DNA from: Fibrobacter sp.
GTDB taxonomy: Bacteria > Fibrobacterota > Fibrobacteria > Fibrobacterales > Fibrobacteraceae
Length of the DNA: 64,000 nt
Reading direction: 5' to 3'
Assembly: GCA_017526585.1 (NCBI GenBank)
Contig: JAFXRC010000012.1
Coordinates: 1 to 64,000 of the forward strand
The notes beneath the pieces are model-generated. The model did not search any database. It saw nothing but the letters and a program-made list of their open reading frames with translations, and was not told the DNA's origin. The translations under genes were made by a program, and so were the position numbers. Shown one piece after another: positions 16,695-25,645 of the stretch (positions are counted from its first letter, which is position 1; the number at the start of each line of letters is the position of its first letter).

Positions 16695-16733
16695 GAAAGG
16701 AACGATCACTAACAAGTGACCGGTTCTTTTTGT
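16695..16733 (+). terminator. terminator after the 40-residue gene
   Basis: AGGAACgaTCACT-AACA-AGTGAccGGTTCT followed by TTTTG. Two stem blocks with an internal bulge. Confidence 0.7.
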
Positions 16734-16751
16734 TTTAACTAAATTAATCAC

Positions 16752-19565
16752 ATGAATTTCTTAAATAAGAAGCCTGCTTTCTTTGTGGCGCTATCCGCCA
16801 TTTTCCTTGGAATTTTGCTGATCGTGTTCCGCGATTTCGCGTTTGACCCGAATCAGCTCATGCTCAACAGCGACCAGCTGAACGGTATCGGTAGCCGCAT
16901 CTTGCGAGCCGAATCTGCCGTACTCACGGAATGGGACGATTCCCGCCTGGGTGGCGTGCCGACGATCGACGCCTTATTCGCCGACGCCTACCATCCGCTG
17001 GTGTGGGTGCAGTTCCTGATGGACCCGGCCCGCGCTGTGGGCTTCAAGTTCATTCTCACACTGTGGGTCGCCTTCATGAGTGCCATGCTCTTGGCGTGGA
17101 ACCTGACGGGGAACCGCTGGTGGGCGGGACTCCTCGGCATGCTTTACGCTTTTTCGCCGGAATTCTTTACCTACCTGTACGGTGGCCATGACGGCAAGAT
17201 GATGGTCTTTGCGATTGCACCTCTTTCGCTGCTTGCTATCCGCAAGATTGTGCGCTCGGGTAGCATTCCTTACATGATCGTGCTTGCGCTCTCGGTCGCG
17301 TGGATGATTCTCGGTTCGCACCTGCAACTTACTTACTTGTTCCTGTGGGGTGCTGGCCTTTACACGCTTTACGAAGTCGCCTTCCATTGCGATGCCCTAA
17401 AGACTCGCGGCAAGCGCCTTGGCCTTGCTGCGGTGGGCCTCGGTTTTGGCCTTGCGCTTTCTTGCTTCCAGATTGTGCCTCCTTACATGTACACGACAAC
17501 GCAGTCGGTGCGTGGCGATGACAGCCACACCAATTACGGTCATGCGGTCAGCTGGTCGTTGCATCAGGAAGAAATGGCTCAGATTCTGTTGCCGGGCTTT
17601 GTGGGCGTAGACGTTTACGAACAGAACGAAAAGACGGGCAATCTCGAAGGCTCCTCTTTTGTGAATGTGACCATGGACGAATACCGCAGAATGGCGGGTG
17701 GTTCGCCCTTCTATTGGGGACACAACAGCTTCAAGCTCGACCACAACAACGCGGGCGCCTTGCTGACTTTCCTCGGATTCCTTTGCCTGTTCTTGCCGGG
17801 AAAACGTCGCTATGCGACCTTCTGGGGCCTAGGCGCAGTCATCGCCTTGAGCTACGGCATGGGCGACCATTCTCCGCTGTTCAAGTTGTGGTACAATGTG
17901 CTTCCCGGTGTCAAGAACTTCCGCGCTCCGGGCATGGCTCTGTTTTGGTTGCCGCTCTTGCTGGTGATGATGGCGGGTCCAGTTCTCAAGGCTTTCAGCG
18001 ACGTGTTTGCCGCAAAGTCCGCCGAAGAACGCTACGAAGCTGATGCTCTTAAGCGTGCCTTGCTGCATGGTACGGCAATGTATGGCTTGCTGCTGGTTCT
18101 TGCCCTAGTGGCGCGCTTTGCCTGGACGACTTTCATTGGTCCCGTCGGTCTTGTAGTGATGGTGATTTACGCGGTTCTTTGTCTTGGCGTGATGAGTCTA
18201 GACGACCGCGGCAAGCCGTTCAGCGTGGCGAACTTGACGGAAGCTTTCCAGAAGGGACTTCCGGGAACTCCGCGCGTTTTGCAGGCATGCATCTTTATTG
18301 GCTTTGCTTACCTGGGCGTAATGCTCATGAGTGGTCAGAAGCTGCTGCAGGACTCGGTGACGGCGCCGTACTTTAAGCCTCTCAACGAAATTGTGATGAA
18401 CGCTTCGGCAGGGAAGGTGGTGCCCGGCTTTGTGCTGATTCTTCTGATTGTCGCTGCGACCTGGGTCGTGTTTAAGTGGAAGGCCGGAATCCCTGCGAAG
18501 GCATTGGCGCTTGCCATTGCTGCGGGTCTGGATTTGTACTTTATCGATGCGGCGTTTGTACAGAATGTGCCTGCTGCTGAATACTTGCAGCCGAACAACG
18601 CCATTGTGACGGCCATCAAGGCTCCTTACAAGGCTGATTCGCTGAATACGCCGCGCGTGCTGTCGCTTTCACGCAACAAGGCTCTTAGCGGAAACATCTT
18701 CTCGCAGTACCACATGCGCAATGCCGACGGTATCCATGATAACGAACTCGCTTCTTACCGTGCATTCCGTGGCGGTCAGACCGATGCGAATTACCTGATG
18801 AACATCAATGACCCCGAAGCAGCACATCCGTTCCTCGACTTGATGAATGTGGGCGCAATCATTTTCGATAGCCGCCAGGGGACGACCTACATGCCGATTC
18901 CGACGGCGATGGGCGAGGCTTACCTCTACGGCGAAGCCGTCGTGATGGATGACGATGCAGCGATTAAGACGCTGCAGACTCAGGCGGCGATTCGCCCTTC
19001 GACAAGCTCTGGGACCTTAGCTGAACCGGTGGCAGAACCCGCCGCTGAACCGGCTGCGGACTCCGCTGTAACGGCTTCTGCAGACAGCGCTGTTGTTGAT
19101 TCCGCAAGTGCCGAAGCTGCGAAACCAGCCGCTATCGCTGCTCCTGAATTTGGCGACGAACCGGGTAAGTTTTTCTACAAGGAAAAAGTTATTTTGTCCG
19201 AAACTCCTGAATTCGATGGCAAGGGTAGTGTGGCGGCAAAGGGACCGATTCAGGGCTTTGCAAAACTTGTCGCCAGCCCGAAGATGGACACGCAGGTGTT
19301 CAATGTGACGGCTGACCGCGCAGGTTTCATGGTTGTTGCCGGTAACTATCACCCGTACTGGAAGGCTTATGTGAACGGCAAGGAATCTAAGGTTTACAAG
19401 GCTTTCGGAACTTTGCGCGCTGTGCAGATTCCGGCTGGCAATTCCGAAGTCCGCATGGAATACCGCAGCGCCCCGTTCCACAAGACCGTTTGGGTGAGTT
19501 TGGTTGCCGCCGTGCTGCTGGTTGCTCTCGGTGCAGCCGCTGCTGTGCGCTGCCGCAAGAAGTAA
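16752..19565 (+). CDS. YfhO-like polytopic membrane protein
   Basis: 937 residues with about a dozen hydrophobic helices over residues 10-600 and a final one near 915. LSDQLNGIGSRILRAE and GGHDGKMMVFAIAPLSLLAI suit the GT-C-fold YfhO/DUF6541 group, in which some members attach sugars to cell-wall or surface polymers at the membrane. Residues about 610-890 form a large extracytoplasmic domain (GFMVVAGNYHPYWKAYVNGKE is the typical YfhO C-terminal strand motif). That domain is interrupted at about 748-790 by a low-complexity RPSTSSGTLAEPVAEPAAEPA linker that starts with a genomic repeat sequence. The specific substrate is unknown. Confidence 0.7.
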   Translation: MNFLNKKPAFFVALSAIFLGILLIVFRDFAFDPNQLMLNSDQLNGIGSRILRAESAVLTEWDDSRLGGVPTIDALFADAYHPLVWVQFLMDPARAVGFKFILTLWVAFMSAMLLAWNLTGNRWWAGLLGMLYAFSPEFFTYLYGGHDGKMMVFAIAPLSLLAIRKIVRSGSIPYMIVLALSVAWMILGSHLQLTYLFLWGAGLYTLYEVAFHCDALKTRGKRLGLAAVGLGFGLALSCFQIVPPYMYTTTQSVRGDDSHTNYGHAVSWSLHQEEMAQILLPGFVGVDVYEQNEKTGNLEGSSFVNVTMDEYRRMAGGSPFYWGHNSFKLDHNNAGALLTFLGFLCLFLPGKRRYATFWGLGAVIALSYGMGDHSPLFKLWYNVLPGVKNFRAPGMALFWLPLLLVMMAGPVLKAFSDVFAAKSAEERYEADALKRALLHGTAMYGLLLVLALVARFAWTTFIGPVGLVVMVIYAVLCLGVMSLDDRGKPFSVANLTEAFQKGLPGTPRVLQACIFIGFAYLGVMLMSGQKLLQDSVTAPYFKPLNEIVMNASAGKVVPGFVLILLIVAATWVVFKWKAGIPAKALALAIAAGLDLYFIDAAFVQNVPAAEYLQPNNAIVTAIKAPYKADSLNTPRVLSLSRNKALSGNIFSQYHMRNADGIHDNELASYRAFRGGQTDANYLMNINDPEAAHPFLDLMNVGAIIFDSRQGTTYMPIPTAMGEAYLYGEAVVMDDDAAIKTLQTQAAIRPSTSSGTLAEPVAEPAAEPAADSAVTASADSAVVDSASAEAAKPAAIAAPEFGDEPGKFFYKEKVILSETPEFDGKGSVAAKGPIQGFAKLVASPKMDTQVFNVTADRAGFMVVAGNYHPYWKAYVNGKESKVYKAFGTLRAVQIPAGNSEVRMEYRSAPFHKTVWVSLVAAVLLVALGAAAAVRCRKK
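18993..19023. repeat. extragenic-type repeat embedded in the YfhO-like reading frame
   Basis: CGCCCTTCGACAAGCTCTGG followed by GACC. It encodes RPSTSSGT, the telltale translation of a repeat normally found between genes. An Ala/Pro/Glu-rich, repetitive stretch follows directly. It appears to have been inserted in frame and tolerated in a linker. Confidence 0.5.
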
Positions 19566-19781
19566 TTAATTGACGCGTTCGCCTTTGTTGTTCGTTCCAG
19601 GTTTTGCCTTTGCGAAATAGAGCGCGCACGGAACGACGATGCATGCCGCATAGCACAGGCTGATGACGGTGTCGAAGCTTTCGCTTTCGGTAAGCGATGC
19701 GGGCAGAAGAAGGCTGCTGATGAGTTTTAGCGCTGCTGCGACAAGAAGTCCGACAATGATTCGTGCGATGATTTTGCTCAT
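19566..19781 (-). CDS. small two-helix membrane protein
   Basis: 71 residues from ATG 19781 (MSKIIARIIVGLLVAAALKLISSLLL). A second helix lies at SLCYAACIVVPCALYFA, and the tail is basic. An upstream in-frame start would extend it to 87 residues but adds a polar stretch before the first helix. Its stop immediately abuts the end of the convergent YfhO-like gene. No ribosome site is obvious. The coding case rests on the helix pattern. Function unknown. Confidence 0.5.
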   Translation of the reverse strand: MSKIIARIIVGLLVAAALKLISSLLLPASLTESESFDTVISLCYAACIVVPCALYFAKAKPGTNNKGERVN

Positions 19782-19849
19782 GCCAAGAATGTAGCTTTTC
19801 TTGGGTGCAGTCAGGGACCGCGTCAGCACGAAATTACTAAATTAGGGGC

Positions 19850-21292
19850 ATGAATATCCGAATTTCTGCGATTGCATTAGCTTGCCTGGTGGGAATTGCC
19901 GTTAGTGCCGACCCCAGGATGGAACAGGGTGCCCGTTTTGAGGCGAAGGGTGAATTTGAAATGGCGCTTGGTGAATACCGCGCGATTCTTGCCGAGAACC
20001 CGAAGAGTGCCGAAGCCTATTTTGCCGCGGCCCAAGTTCGCATGAAGATGAAGGATTACAGCGGGGCGCTTGCCAACTACCGCCTTGCTTACAAGTTTGA
20101 ACCCACGATGAGTGCCGCCTACGAAGGTGCCGCCAAGGTGTACGAAGCCCTGGGACAGAAGGCGAAGGCTGAGGTTGAACGTGCGAAGGATCCGAAGAAC
20201 AATCCCGTTGCTGAGACTCAGGCGGAAGCTCCTGCAGCTGTTGCGGAAGCCCCGAAGGCAGAACCGGCTCCTGCTGCGCCTGTAGCCGAGGCTCCGAAGG
20301 CTGAACCTGCTCCGGAGACAAAACCGGTTGAAGCGGCAAAGCCTGAACCGAAACCCGTCGAAACTGCCAAGGTGGAAAAGGCTGCTGAGCCTGCTAAGGT
20401 GGAACCGGCGAAGACCGAAACCAAGGCTGCGGAACCCGCAAAGGCAGAGCCTGCGAAAACGGAGACTGCTCTTCCGACGGATCCGTTTGAAAAGGGCAAG
20501 GCTCTCTATGCTGAAGGCAAGTATAAGGAAGCTGCTCCGATGTGGCGTGAAGTGTTGCGCAAGCAGCCGGGACACGCCGGTGCGTATTTCTACGCGGGTC
20601 TTACCCGTTACCAGCTCGGCGAAATGGACAAGGCCGAGTTCAACCTGAAGAAGGGTCTTGAATACAAGGAAGAAGGTAACGACGCGAACTTCTTCTTGGC
20701 AAAGATCGCACAGAAGGCCAACAAGCAGGATCAGGAACTCAAGTTCCTTGCTGCCTATATGAAGAAGGCTGCTCCTGGCGCCAAGTACCGTGCCGCCGCC
20801 GAAGAACGCATTGCCGAAATCAAGGCGGCAAAGGAAGCGAAGAATCAGCCGGCTGCAGAAGCGGCTCCGGCAACCGAAACGGTCGCAAAGACTGAAACGA
20901 AGGCTGTGGACGCTGCTCCGGCACAGGACGCGAGGACTGCTCCGGCAGAAGTTGCTGCAGCTCCTGTTGCAGACATCGCAGACGCCCCTTCCAGCACTCC
21001 GACGCTTGCCAATGCGAACTTGCTTTACAGCGCCGGTAGTATTGAGTCTGCCGTCAAGATGTACAAAGCATTGCTCGAAACGGAACAGCAGCCTGAAGAA
21101 CGCTACTTTACCATGTTGCAGCTGGGGAATGCTTATCGTGAACTCCGCGACTTCCACAGTGCCGTGGTGCGTTACCGCGAAGTGGTGCAGCAGTTCCCGG
21201 ATTCTGACTGGGCTGCCGAAGCCGAACGTGCACTCGAAGATGCCGTGTGGCTCGAAAAGCATGCTTCTGAGTTGCCGCGCAGAACGAGATAA
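19850..21292 (+). CDS. secreted TPR protein with Ala/Pro/Glu/Lys-rich linkers
   Basis: 480 residues. Signal peptide MNIRISAIALACLVGIAVSA. Two or three TPR units lie at 25-110 (GEFEMALGEYRAILAENPKSAEAYFAAA type). A low-complexity APKAEPAPA linker runs from about 120 to 205 and a second TPR block covers 212-300 (EGKYKEAAPMWREVLRKQPGHAGAYFYAG). Another linker (about 320-380) precedes a final TPR/YbgF-like block (RELRDFHSAVVRYREVVQQFPDSDWAAEAERAL). The architecture is a periplasmic protein-interaction scaffold spanning distance with disordered linkers. Partner unknown. Confidence 0.7.
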   Translation: MNIRISAIALACLVGIAVSADPRMEQGARFEAKGEFEMALGEYRAILAENPKSAEAYFAAAQVRMKMKDYSGALANYRLAYKFEPTMSAAYEGAAKVYEALGQKAKAEVERAKDPKNNPVAETQAEAPAAVAEAPKAEPAPAAPVAEAPKAEPAPETKPVEAAKPEPKPVETAKVEKAAEPAKVEPAKTETKAAEPAKAEPAKTETALPTDPFEKGKALYAEGKYKEAAPMWREVLRKQPGHAGAYFYAGLTRYQLGEMDKAEFNLKKGLEYKEEGNDANFFLAKIAQKANKQDQELKFLAAYMKKAAPGAKYRAAAEERIAEIKAAKEAKNQPAAEAAPATETVAKTETKAVDAAPAQDARTAPAEVAAAPVADIADAPSSTPTLANANLLYSAGSIESAVKMYKALLETEQQPEERYFTMLQLGNAYRELRDFHSAVVRYREVVQQFPDSDWAAEAERALEDAVWLEKHASELPRRTR

Positions 21293-21333
21293 GGCTAGTT
21301 TGGCTGCTTGTTAATAACATTTGACTTTGAAAA

Positions 21334-21378
21334 AAGCGAAGCCGTAGGTATATTTATATAAAGCCTGCGGCTTTTTGG
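21334..21378 (+). terminator. terminator between the TPR gene and the GH16 gene
   Basis: GCCGTAGG ... CCTGCGGC with a 15-nt AT-rich loop, followed by TTTTTGG. The loop contains TATATTTATATAAA, which could also serve as promoter sequence for the GH16 gene. Confidence 0.65.
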
Positions 21379-21405
21379 TGTAGTGGGTAAGGTATGGAGT
21401 TGAAT

Positions 21406-22932
21406 ATGAAGTATTTAAATGTGCTCGCTTTGCTTGCGGTGTCTTTCGCGTTCGCCGACCCGCCGTCGAATTTTAGCGGTTGGGAAAAGGTATTCGAAGA
21501 CAATTTCGACGGCACAAGCCTTGACAAATCCAAATGGAACCCGACTTACAACTGGGGCCCCACTCACAACCACCGTGCCTATTGCGCCGAAGAGAACGTG
21601 ATTGTCTCTGATGGTACGCTCAAACTTAAAGGCGAAAAGAAAACGCATCCTGATGCTAAGGGAAGAACGGCGAAGTTCAACGGCAAAGAAATTCCGGTGG
21701 ACTACACTTCGGGTGCCATCGACACCAAGGGCAAATTCGAAGTCAAGTACGGCTACATCGAAGGCCGCTTCAAGGCTCCGTCGCAAAAGGGAACCTGGCC
21801 TGCGTTCTGGACGCTGCAAGACGGCTGGCCTCCCGAAATTGACATCTTGGAAATTCCCGCTTCGCGTAAGCAGCACCATTACTACTTGCATTACACGGAT
21901 CCGAGCTGGTATAGCAGCCATGGCTCGGCATGGGATCACGAAGCTTCCTTCGGCGGTCATAAGGATGACGACGTGGACCGTTCCGCAGGATTCCATAACT
22001 ACGGCGTGGAATGGGACGAAGGCACTCTCAGCTTTTACTTTGACGACAAAAGATTTGCAAGTTACAACCGCCCGACTGAAATCAAGCAGCTTGCGGCGCA
22101 GTACATTATCGTGAACCTGGCTATTGGCGGCTGGGCTGGCGATGACATTGATATTACGACTGACAAACCTGCCTACTTTGAGGCGGACTGGGTGCGCGTG
22201 TGGCAAGCGAAACCCGCAAAGCCAGATACGGTGCGTATCATGTCGATGAACTTTGGCACGTGCATGGTTAGAACTGCAGAAGACAAGCTTGCTCTTGGCG
22301 ATTGCAATTCCGATGCTGCCGTCGTAACGATCACTCCGCTTTCTTCGACGACATACCGCATCAACTTTGGTGACATGTCCATTGACACTCCGAACGAATC
22401 GACCGATGCCGGCATTACCATGGGGCTTTACAAGTGGAACGGTGGCGGACACCAGAAGGTTGTGATGGAAAAACAGTCCGGCTACGAAGGCTCCGTGGTG
22501 CGCATGAAAATGCAGCACAGCAGCATGTACTTACGTGCAACGACGGATGGCGAGCGCGTGGTGCAGAGCTGGGCCGATGACTGGGAATGGAACCAGATGT
22601 GGCGCCTGCTCGGCAAGGACGATGTTGTTCCCTCGAAGGATACGACGAAGAAAGATACGTCTATAACGGACACCGGTAAGACTGCGCTCGGCAATTTTGC
22701 TCTTGTGTACGGGACTTCGGTGCATTATGCGGACAATCGCTTGTTCGTAGAACTCGGCAGTAGCTTTGTGAATGGAGCGAATGTGCGGATCCTTGATTTG
22801 CAGGGGCGCGAAGTTATACGTAAACAGGCTACGCACACGGCTGCATTTGATGTGTGCTCCCTTGCTTCGGGAATGTACCATGTGGTGGTGCAAAATAAAA
22901 ACCGCACGGATATCCGGCGGTTCAAGAAATAA
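21406..22932 (+). CDS. secreted GH16 endo-beta-glucanase with trefoil-like and T9SS-like domains
   Basis: 508 residues. GGAG 6 nt before ATG 21406 decides the start (an ATG at 21394 is in frame). Signal peptide ends AFA-DPP. The catalytic domain (about 24-270) has normal, non-permuted order, unlike the circularly permuted Fibrobacter lichenase. Its active site is EIDILEI: Glu144 nucleophile, Asp146, Glu149 acid/base. The ExDxxE spacing is that of laminarinase-type GH16, so beta-1,3- or mixed-linkage glucan is likely. Residues about 275-410 look like a beta-trefoil (ends QSWADDWEWNQMWRLL). The final 80 residues (VRILDLQGREVIRK, LASGMYHVVVQ, RRFKK) resemble a type IX type-A sorting domain. Confidence 0.9.
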   Translation: MKYLNVLALLAVSFAFADPPSNFSGWEKVFEDNFDGTSLDKSKWNPTYNWGPTHNHRAYCAEENVIVSDGTLKLKGEKKTHPDAKGRTAKFNGKEIPVDYTSGAIDTKGKFEVKYGYIEGRFKAPSQKGTWPAFWTLQDGWPPEIDILEIPASRKQHHYYLHYTDPSWYSSHGSAWDHEASFGGHKDDDVDRSAGFHNYGVEWDEGTLSFYFDDKRFASYNRPTEIKQLAAQYIIVNLAIGGWAGDDIDITTDKPAYFEADWVRVWQAKPAKPDTVRIMSMNFGTCMVRTAEDKLALGDCNSDAAVVTITPLSSTTYRINFGDMSIDTPNESTDAGITMGLYKWNGGGHQKVVMEKQSGYEGSVVRMKMQHSSMYLRATTDGERVVQSWADDWEWNQMWRLLGKDDVVPSKDTTKKDTSITDTGKTALGNFALVYGTSVHYADNRLFVELGSSFVNGANVRILDLQGREVIRKQATHTAAFDVCSLASGMYHVVVQNKNRTDIRRFKK

Positions 22933-22945
22933 GGATGTTGCAATG

Positions 22946-22976
22946 AAAAACGCCTCTCTGCGGAGAGGCGTTTTTT
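22946..22976. terminator. bidirectional terminator between GH16 gene and rlmI
   Basis: AAAAA-CGCCTCTC-TGCG-GAGAGGCG-TTTTTT: a perfect stem with A and T runs on both sides, serving both convergent genes. Confidence 0.85.
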
Positions 22977-22986
22977 GCGAAAGGTC

Positions 22987-24180
22987 TTAGATGACTTGAA
23001 CGAGTAAGCCCTTCAGGTACTGGCCTTCGGGGAATGCCGTATTCACGGGGTGGTCGGCGGGTTGGCCGAAGCGTTCAATGATTTGAACGCGCCGTCTCGC
23101 ATCGGCGGCGGCATCCGCGATAATCTTCTGGAACAAGTCCATTTCCATAAGGCCCGAGCAGCTAAACGTCGCGAGCATGCCGCCTTCGGCCAAGAGCTTC
23201 ATGGCGAGCAGGTTGATGTCCTTGTAGCCGCGGGCACCCTTCTGCAGATTGTCCTTGCTTTCCACGAACTTGGGCGGGTCCAGCACGATAAGGTCGAAGG
23301 TCTCGGCCTTGTCGCGGCACTTGCGCAGATACTGGAACACGTCGGCTTCCACATGGGTGGCGTGGGCGGTGCTGAGCTTGTTGCGCATGATGCCTTCCTT
23401 GGCGAGCTTGAGCGCGTCTTTGGAAACATCCACCTGATAAACTTTTTCGCAACCGCCGCGGAGAGCGTAGAGACCGAATCCGCCGGTATAGCAGAAGCAG
23501 TTCAGCACCTTCTTTCCCTTGGAAAGTTCACCGATGCGACGACGGGCGTCGCGCTGGTCCAGGTAGTATCCGGTCTTGTGGCCGTTCTTTACGTCGATGG
23601 GGAAGAGGATTCCGTTTTCGTTAATGATGACCGGTTCGTCGGGCACTTCACCGTAAACGCATCCGGTGCGCAGCGGCAGGCCTTCTTTTTTGCGCACGTC
23701 GGAATCGCAGCGTTCATAGATGCCGCGACAGTGCGTCTTTTCGGCCAGCAATTCGTAAATGTCTTTGCGGTGGACTTCGGCGCCAGCGGCCAAGATTTCG
23801 ACAGAATAGATGTCGGCGTACTTGTCGATGATGCAGCCTGGAATGCCGTCGTTCTCGGCGTTAATCAGGCGGAAGGCTGATTCCTTGTCTTCGATGTCAA
23901 AGCCTCGGCTCTTGCGTGCGGCGATCGCGCGGTCGAGCAAGTCGCTAAAGAATTCGCGATCGATGTTTGCCTTTTCGCCGAACGTCCAGAAACGCCCGCG
24001 GATCTGGGACTTGGGCGAGTACGCCGCAAGACCCAGAAAATCGCTCTTGTAGCTGTAAACTTCAACGGTGTCGCCAAGTTCCGGGTCGCCGATGACTTCG
24101 TCAACGGCTCCGCTAAAAATCCAAGGGTGGTAACGCAGTGCGGACTTTTCGCGTCCGGCTTTCAAAGTAATCGCTTTCAT
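22987..24180 (-). CDS. rlmI: 23S rRNA (cytosine-C5)-methyltransferase RlmI-like
   Basis: 397 residues. An N-terminal PUA-like domain (ALRYHPWIFSGAV, GDTVEVYS) leads to a class I methyltransferase with DVKNGHKTGYYLDQRDAR, NCFCYTGGFGLYALRGG, DPPKFV and a TFSCSGLM motif holding the catalytic Cys. E. coli RlmI makes m5C1962 in 23S rRNA. Start ATG 24180 is preceded only by CTATATTTACCCTC, with no ribosome site, suggesting a leaderless mRNA. Divergent from vanZ-like with 62 bp between the starts. Confidence 0.88.
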   Translation of the reverse strand: MKAITLKAGREKSALRYHPWIFSGAVDEVIGDPELGDTVEVYSYKSDFLGLAAYSPKSQIRGRFWTFGEKANIDREFFSDLLDRAIAARKSRGFDIEDKESAFRLINAENDGIPGCIIDKYADIYSVEILAAGAEVHRKDIYELLAEKTHCRGIYERCDSDVRKKEGLPLRTGCVYGEVPDEPVIINENGILFPIDVKNGHKTGYYLDQRDARRRIGELSKGKKVLNCFCYTGGFGLYALRGGCEKVYQVDVSKDALKLAKEGIMRNKLSTAHATHVEADVFQYLRKCRDKAETFDLIVLDPPKFVESKDNLQKGARGYKDINLLAMKLLAEGGMLATFSCSGLMEMDLFQKIIADAAADARRRVQIIERFGQPADHPVNTAFPEGQYLKGLLVQVI

Positions 24181-24185
24181 GAGGG

Positions 24186-24193
24186 TAAATATA
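24186..24193 (-). promoter_or_regulatory. TATATTTA box 5 nt before rlmI ATG
   Basis: Minus strand CCCTGCAG-GTTAC-TATATTTA-CCCTC-ATG. Box to ATG is 5 nt and there is no Shine-Dalgarno. The CCCTGCAG lead-in recurs before murB. Confidence 0.5.
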
Positions 24194-24226
24194 GTAACCT
24201 GCAGGGAGCCTACTTGTCTATTATTC

Positions 24227-24234
24227 TATCTTTG
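24227..24234 (+). promoter_or_regulatory. TATCTTTG box 8 nt before the vanZ-like ATG
   Basis: TATCTTTG-GCGCCACG-ATG. It matches TAnnTTTG and continues GGCGC like the tRNA and rpsP promoters. Start so close that the transcript is probably leaderless. Confidence 0.55.
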
Positions 24235-24242
24235 GCGCCACG

Positions 24243-24671
24243 ATGTTTGAAAGCGTATTCGACAAATACCCCTTCTTTAGAGCCGTCCCCTGCGTGCTTT
24301 GTATGGCAATCATTTTCAAGCTGTCATCGCTCACGATGGAGCAGCTGGAAGATTTTCCGCATGTCTGGGACAAGCTGGCGCACTTCTGCGAGTATGCGAC
24401 GCTTGCCGGCTGCTACGCGATGCTTTGGACTCGGGGAGAATGGTCTAAGCGCCAGTGGCTGCGCGTGCTGGTAGTGGGCGTGCTTGCGCTTGCTTATGGT
24501 TGCACCGACGAATACCACCAGAGTTTCGTTGAAACTCGCGATAGCAGCGTGCTCGACTTGGTGGCGGACTTGACGGGTGGACTCACGGGCGGCATTGTTT
24601 ACGCCATTGTCACGCGGATTTTGAATCGCTATGACCCGGTGCCGGAAAAACAGTCCTCCGTAGAAGACTAA
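24243..24671 (+). CDS. VanZ-family membrane protein
   Basis: 142 residues with four hydrophobic segments. The family motifs are visible: WDKLAHFCEYATLAGCYAML (D-K-x-x-H-F-x-x-Y) and YGCTDEYHQSFVETRDSSVLDLVADLTGG (D-E-x-H-Q-x-F-x-x-x-R-x-x-x-x-D). VanZ-like proteins are inner-membrane proteins of poorly known function; the teicoplanin link applies to one plasmid member only. Its stop codon overlaps that of convergent murB by 4 nt. No ribosome site, leaderless-type start. Confidence 0.82.
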   Translation: MFESVFDKYPFFRAVPCVLCMAIIFKLSSLTMEQLEDFPHVWDKLAHFCEYATLAGCYAMLWTRGEWSKRQWLRVLVVGVLALAYGCTDEYHQSFVETRDSSVLDLVADLTGGLTGGIVYAIVTRILNRYDPVPEKQSSVED

Positions 24672-25576
24672 AATTCCCCAAGCAGTATGATTTCGCGGTG
24701 TAGTTTAATGCCGAATTTCTCGGCGACTTTCTGCTGTACAAATTCGCTTAATTGCTTGATGTCGCTTGCGGTTGCGCCGCCTGCGTTCACGATGAAGTTG
24801 GCATGCACGGTGCTGACTTCGGCGCCACCGATGCGGTAGCCCTTGAGCCTTGCTTGTTCAATGTAATAGCCCGGTGCGATTTGCGTGGGTGTGTCGGCAG
24901 CTCCAGCGGAAAGGCGTTTGAAGGTGGAACCAGCATTTGGCATATTGAGAGGCTGTGTTGCTTTGCGCTTCGCCATACATTCGGCGAGTTCCGCTTCGAG
25001 GTCGACGACCGTCTTGTCGAGACTCGCTGCGGTCGGCAATTGGAATGTCGCCGAGAGAATGGTCGCGTTGATTTGCTGGAAAAAACTTTTCCTATACCCG
25101 AAGGCGCAGTCGGCGTTGGAGTATTCGCGAATGTTTCCGTCGCTGTCAAGAACGGTTACCACTGTACAGTAAGTTCCGATTTCTTGCCCATAGGCGCCCG
25201 CATTCATGTAAATTGCGCCGCCCAAGGTTCCGGGAATTCCGGCGAGCTTATGGATGCCTGCAAAACCTTGCTTGAGTACGCTGCGGGCGAACCTGCCGAG
25301 TGGAACGGCTGCTCCAACTTTGAATGTTCCGCTTCCAAGATCTTCAATCGAAGAAAACTCTCCGGCAAGTGTTATGATCACGCCGTTGAATCCTTTATCC
25401 GAGACAAGTAGATTTGTTCCGTTCCCTAAAACAAAGTAGGGAAGTCCCTTTTCGCGGGTCAAGCCGAAAGCTTCTTTGAGGTCGTCCTGGCTGTCCACTT
25501 TCGCAAAATAGCGTGCGGGGCCCCCCACCTTAAAGGAGGTGTGCTTGCTCATGGGCTCGTTTTCAAGGATTTGCAT
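24668..25576 (-). CDS. murB: UDP-N-acetylenolpyruvoylglucosamine reductase MurB
   Basis: 302 residues. FAD-binding motifs SKHTSFKVGGPARYF and LGNGTNLLVSD, then AGIPGTLGGAIYMNAGAYG and GYRKSFF, then MPNAGSTFKR with the catalytic Ser, and VHANFIVNAGGATASDI. It reduces UDP-GlcNAc-enolpyruvate to UDP-MurNAc in the cytoplasm. Start ATG 25576: an in-frame TTG at 25582 lies inside the TATATTTT promoter box, so translation begins at the ATG. The short length and GYRKSFF loop suit a type IIb enzyme. Ends overlapping vanZ-like. Confidence 0.93.
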   Translation of the reverse strand: MQILENEPMSKHTSFKVGGPARYFAKVDSQDDLKEAFGLTREKGLPYFVLGNGTNLLVSDKGFNGVIITLAGEFSSIEDLGSGTFKVGAAVPLGRFARSVLKQGFAGIHKLAGIPGTLGGAIYMNAGAYGQEIGTYCTVVTVLDSDGNIREYSNADCAFGYRKSFFQQINATILSATFQLPTAASLDKTVVDLEAELAECMAKRKATQPLNMPNAGSTFKRLSAGAADTPTQIAPGYYIEQARLKGYRIGGAEVSTVHANFIVNAGGATASDIKQLSEFVQQKVAEKFGIKLHREIILLGEF

Positions 25577-25580
25577 GTGC

Positions 25581-25588
25581 AAAATATA
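25581..25588 (-). promoter_or_regulatory. TATATTTT box 4 nt before murB ATG
   Basis: Minus strand CCCTGCAG-AAAC-TATATTTT-GCAC-ATG with no ribosome site. Close copy of the rlmI arrangement. Confidence 0.5.
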
Positions 25589-25631
25589 GTTTCTGCAGGG
25601 TTGAAGTGTTTTCTGGAAGGGGTGTAGTTTC

Positions 25632-25639
25632 TATTATTC
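25632..25639 (+). promoter_or_regulatory. TATTATTC box 6 nt before the CHC2/TOPRIM gene
   Basis: TATTATTC-CTTCAA-ATG. A weaker match than the others but the same spacing and also without a Shine-Dalgarno. Confidence 0.35.
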
Positions 25640-25645
25640 CTTCAA

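Noticed and set aside
19877-21262. 461-codon minus-strand frame rich in Arg, Leu, Phe, Gly
   Set aside because: Antisense to the TPR gene; composition mirrors its Ala/Lys/Glu codons.
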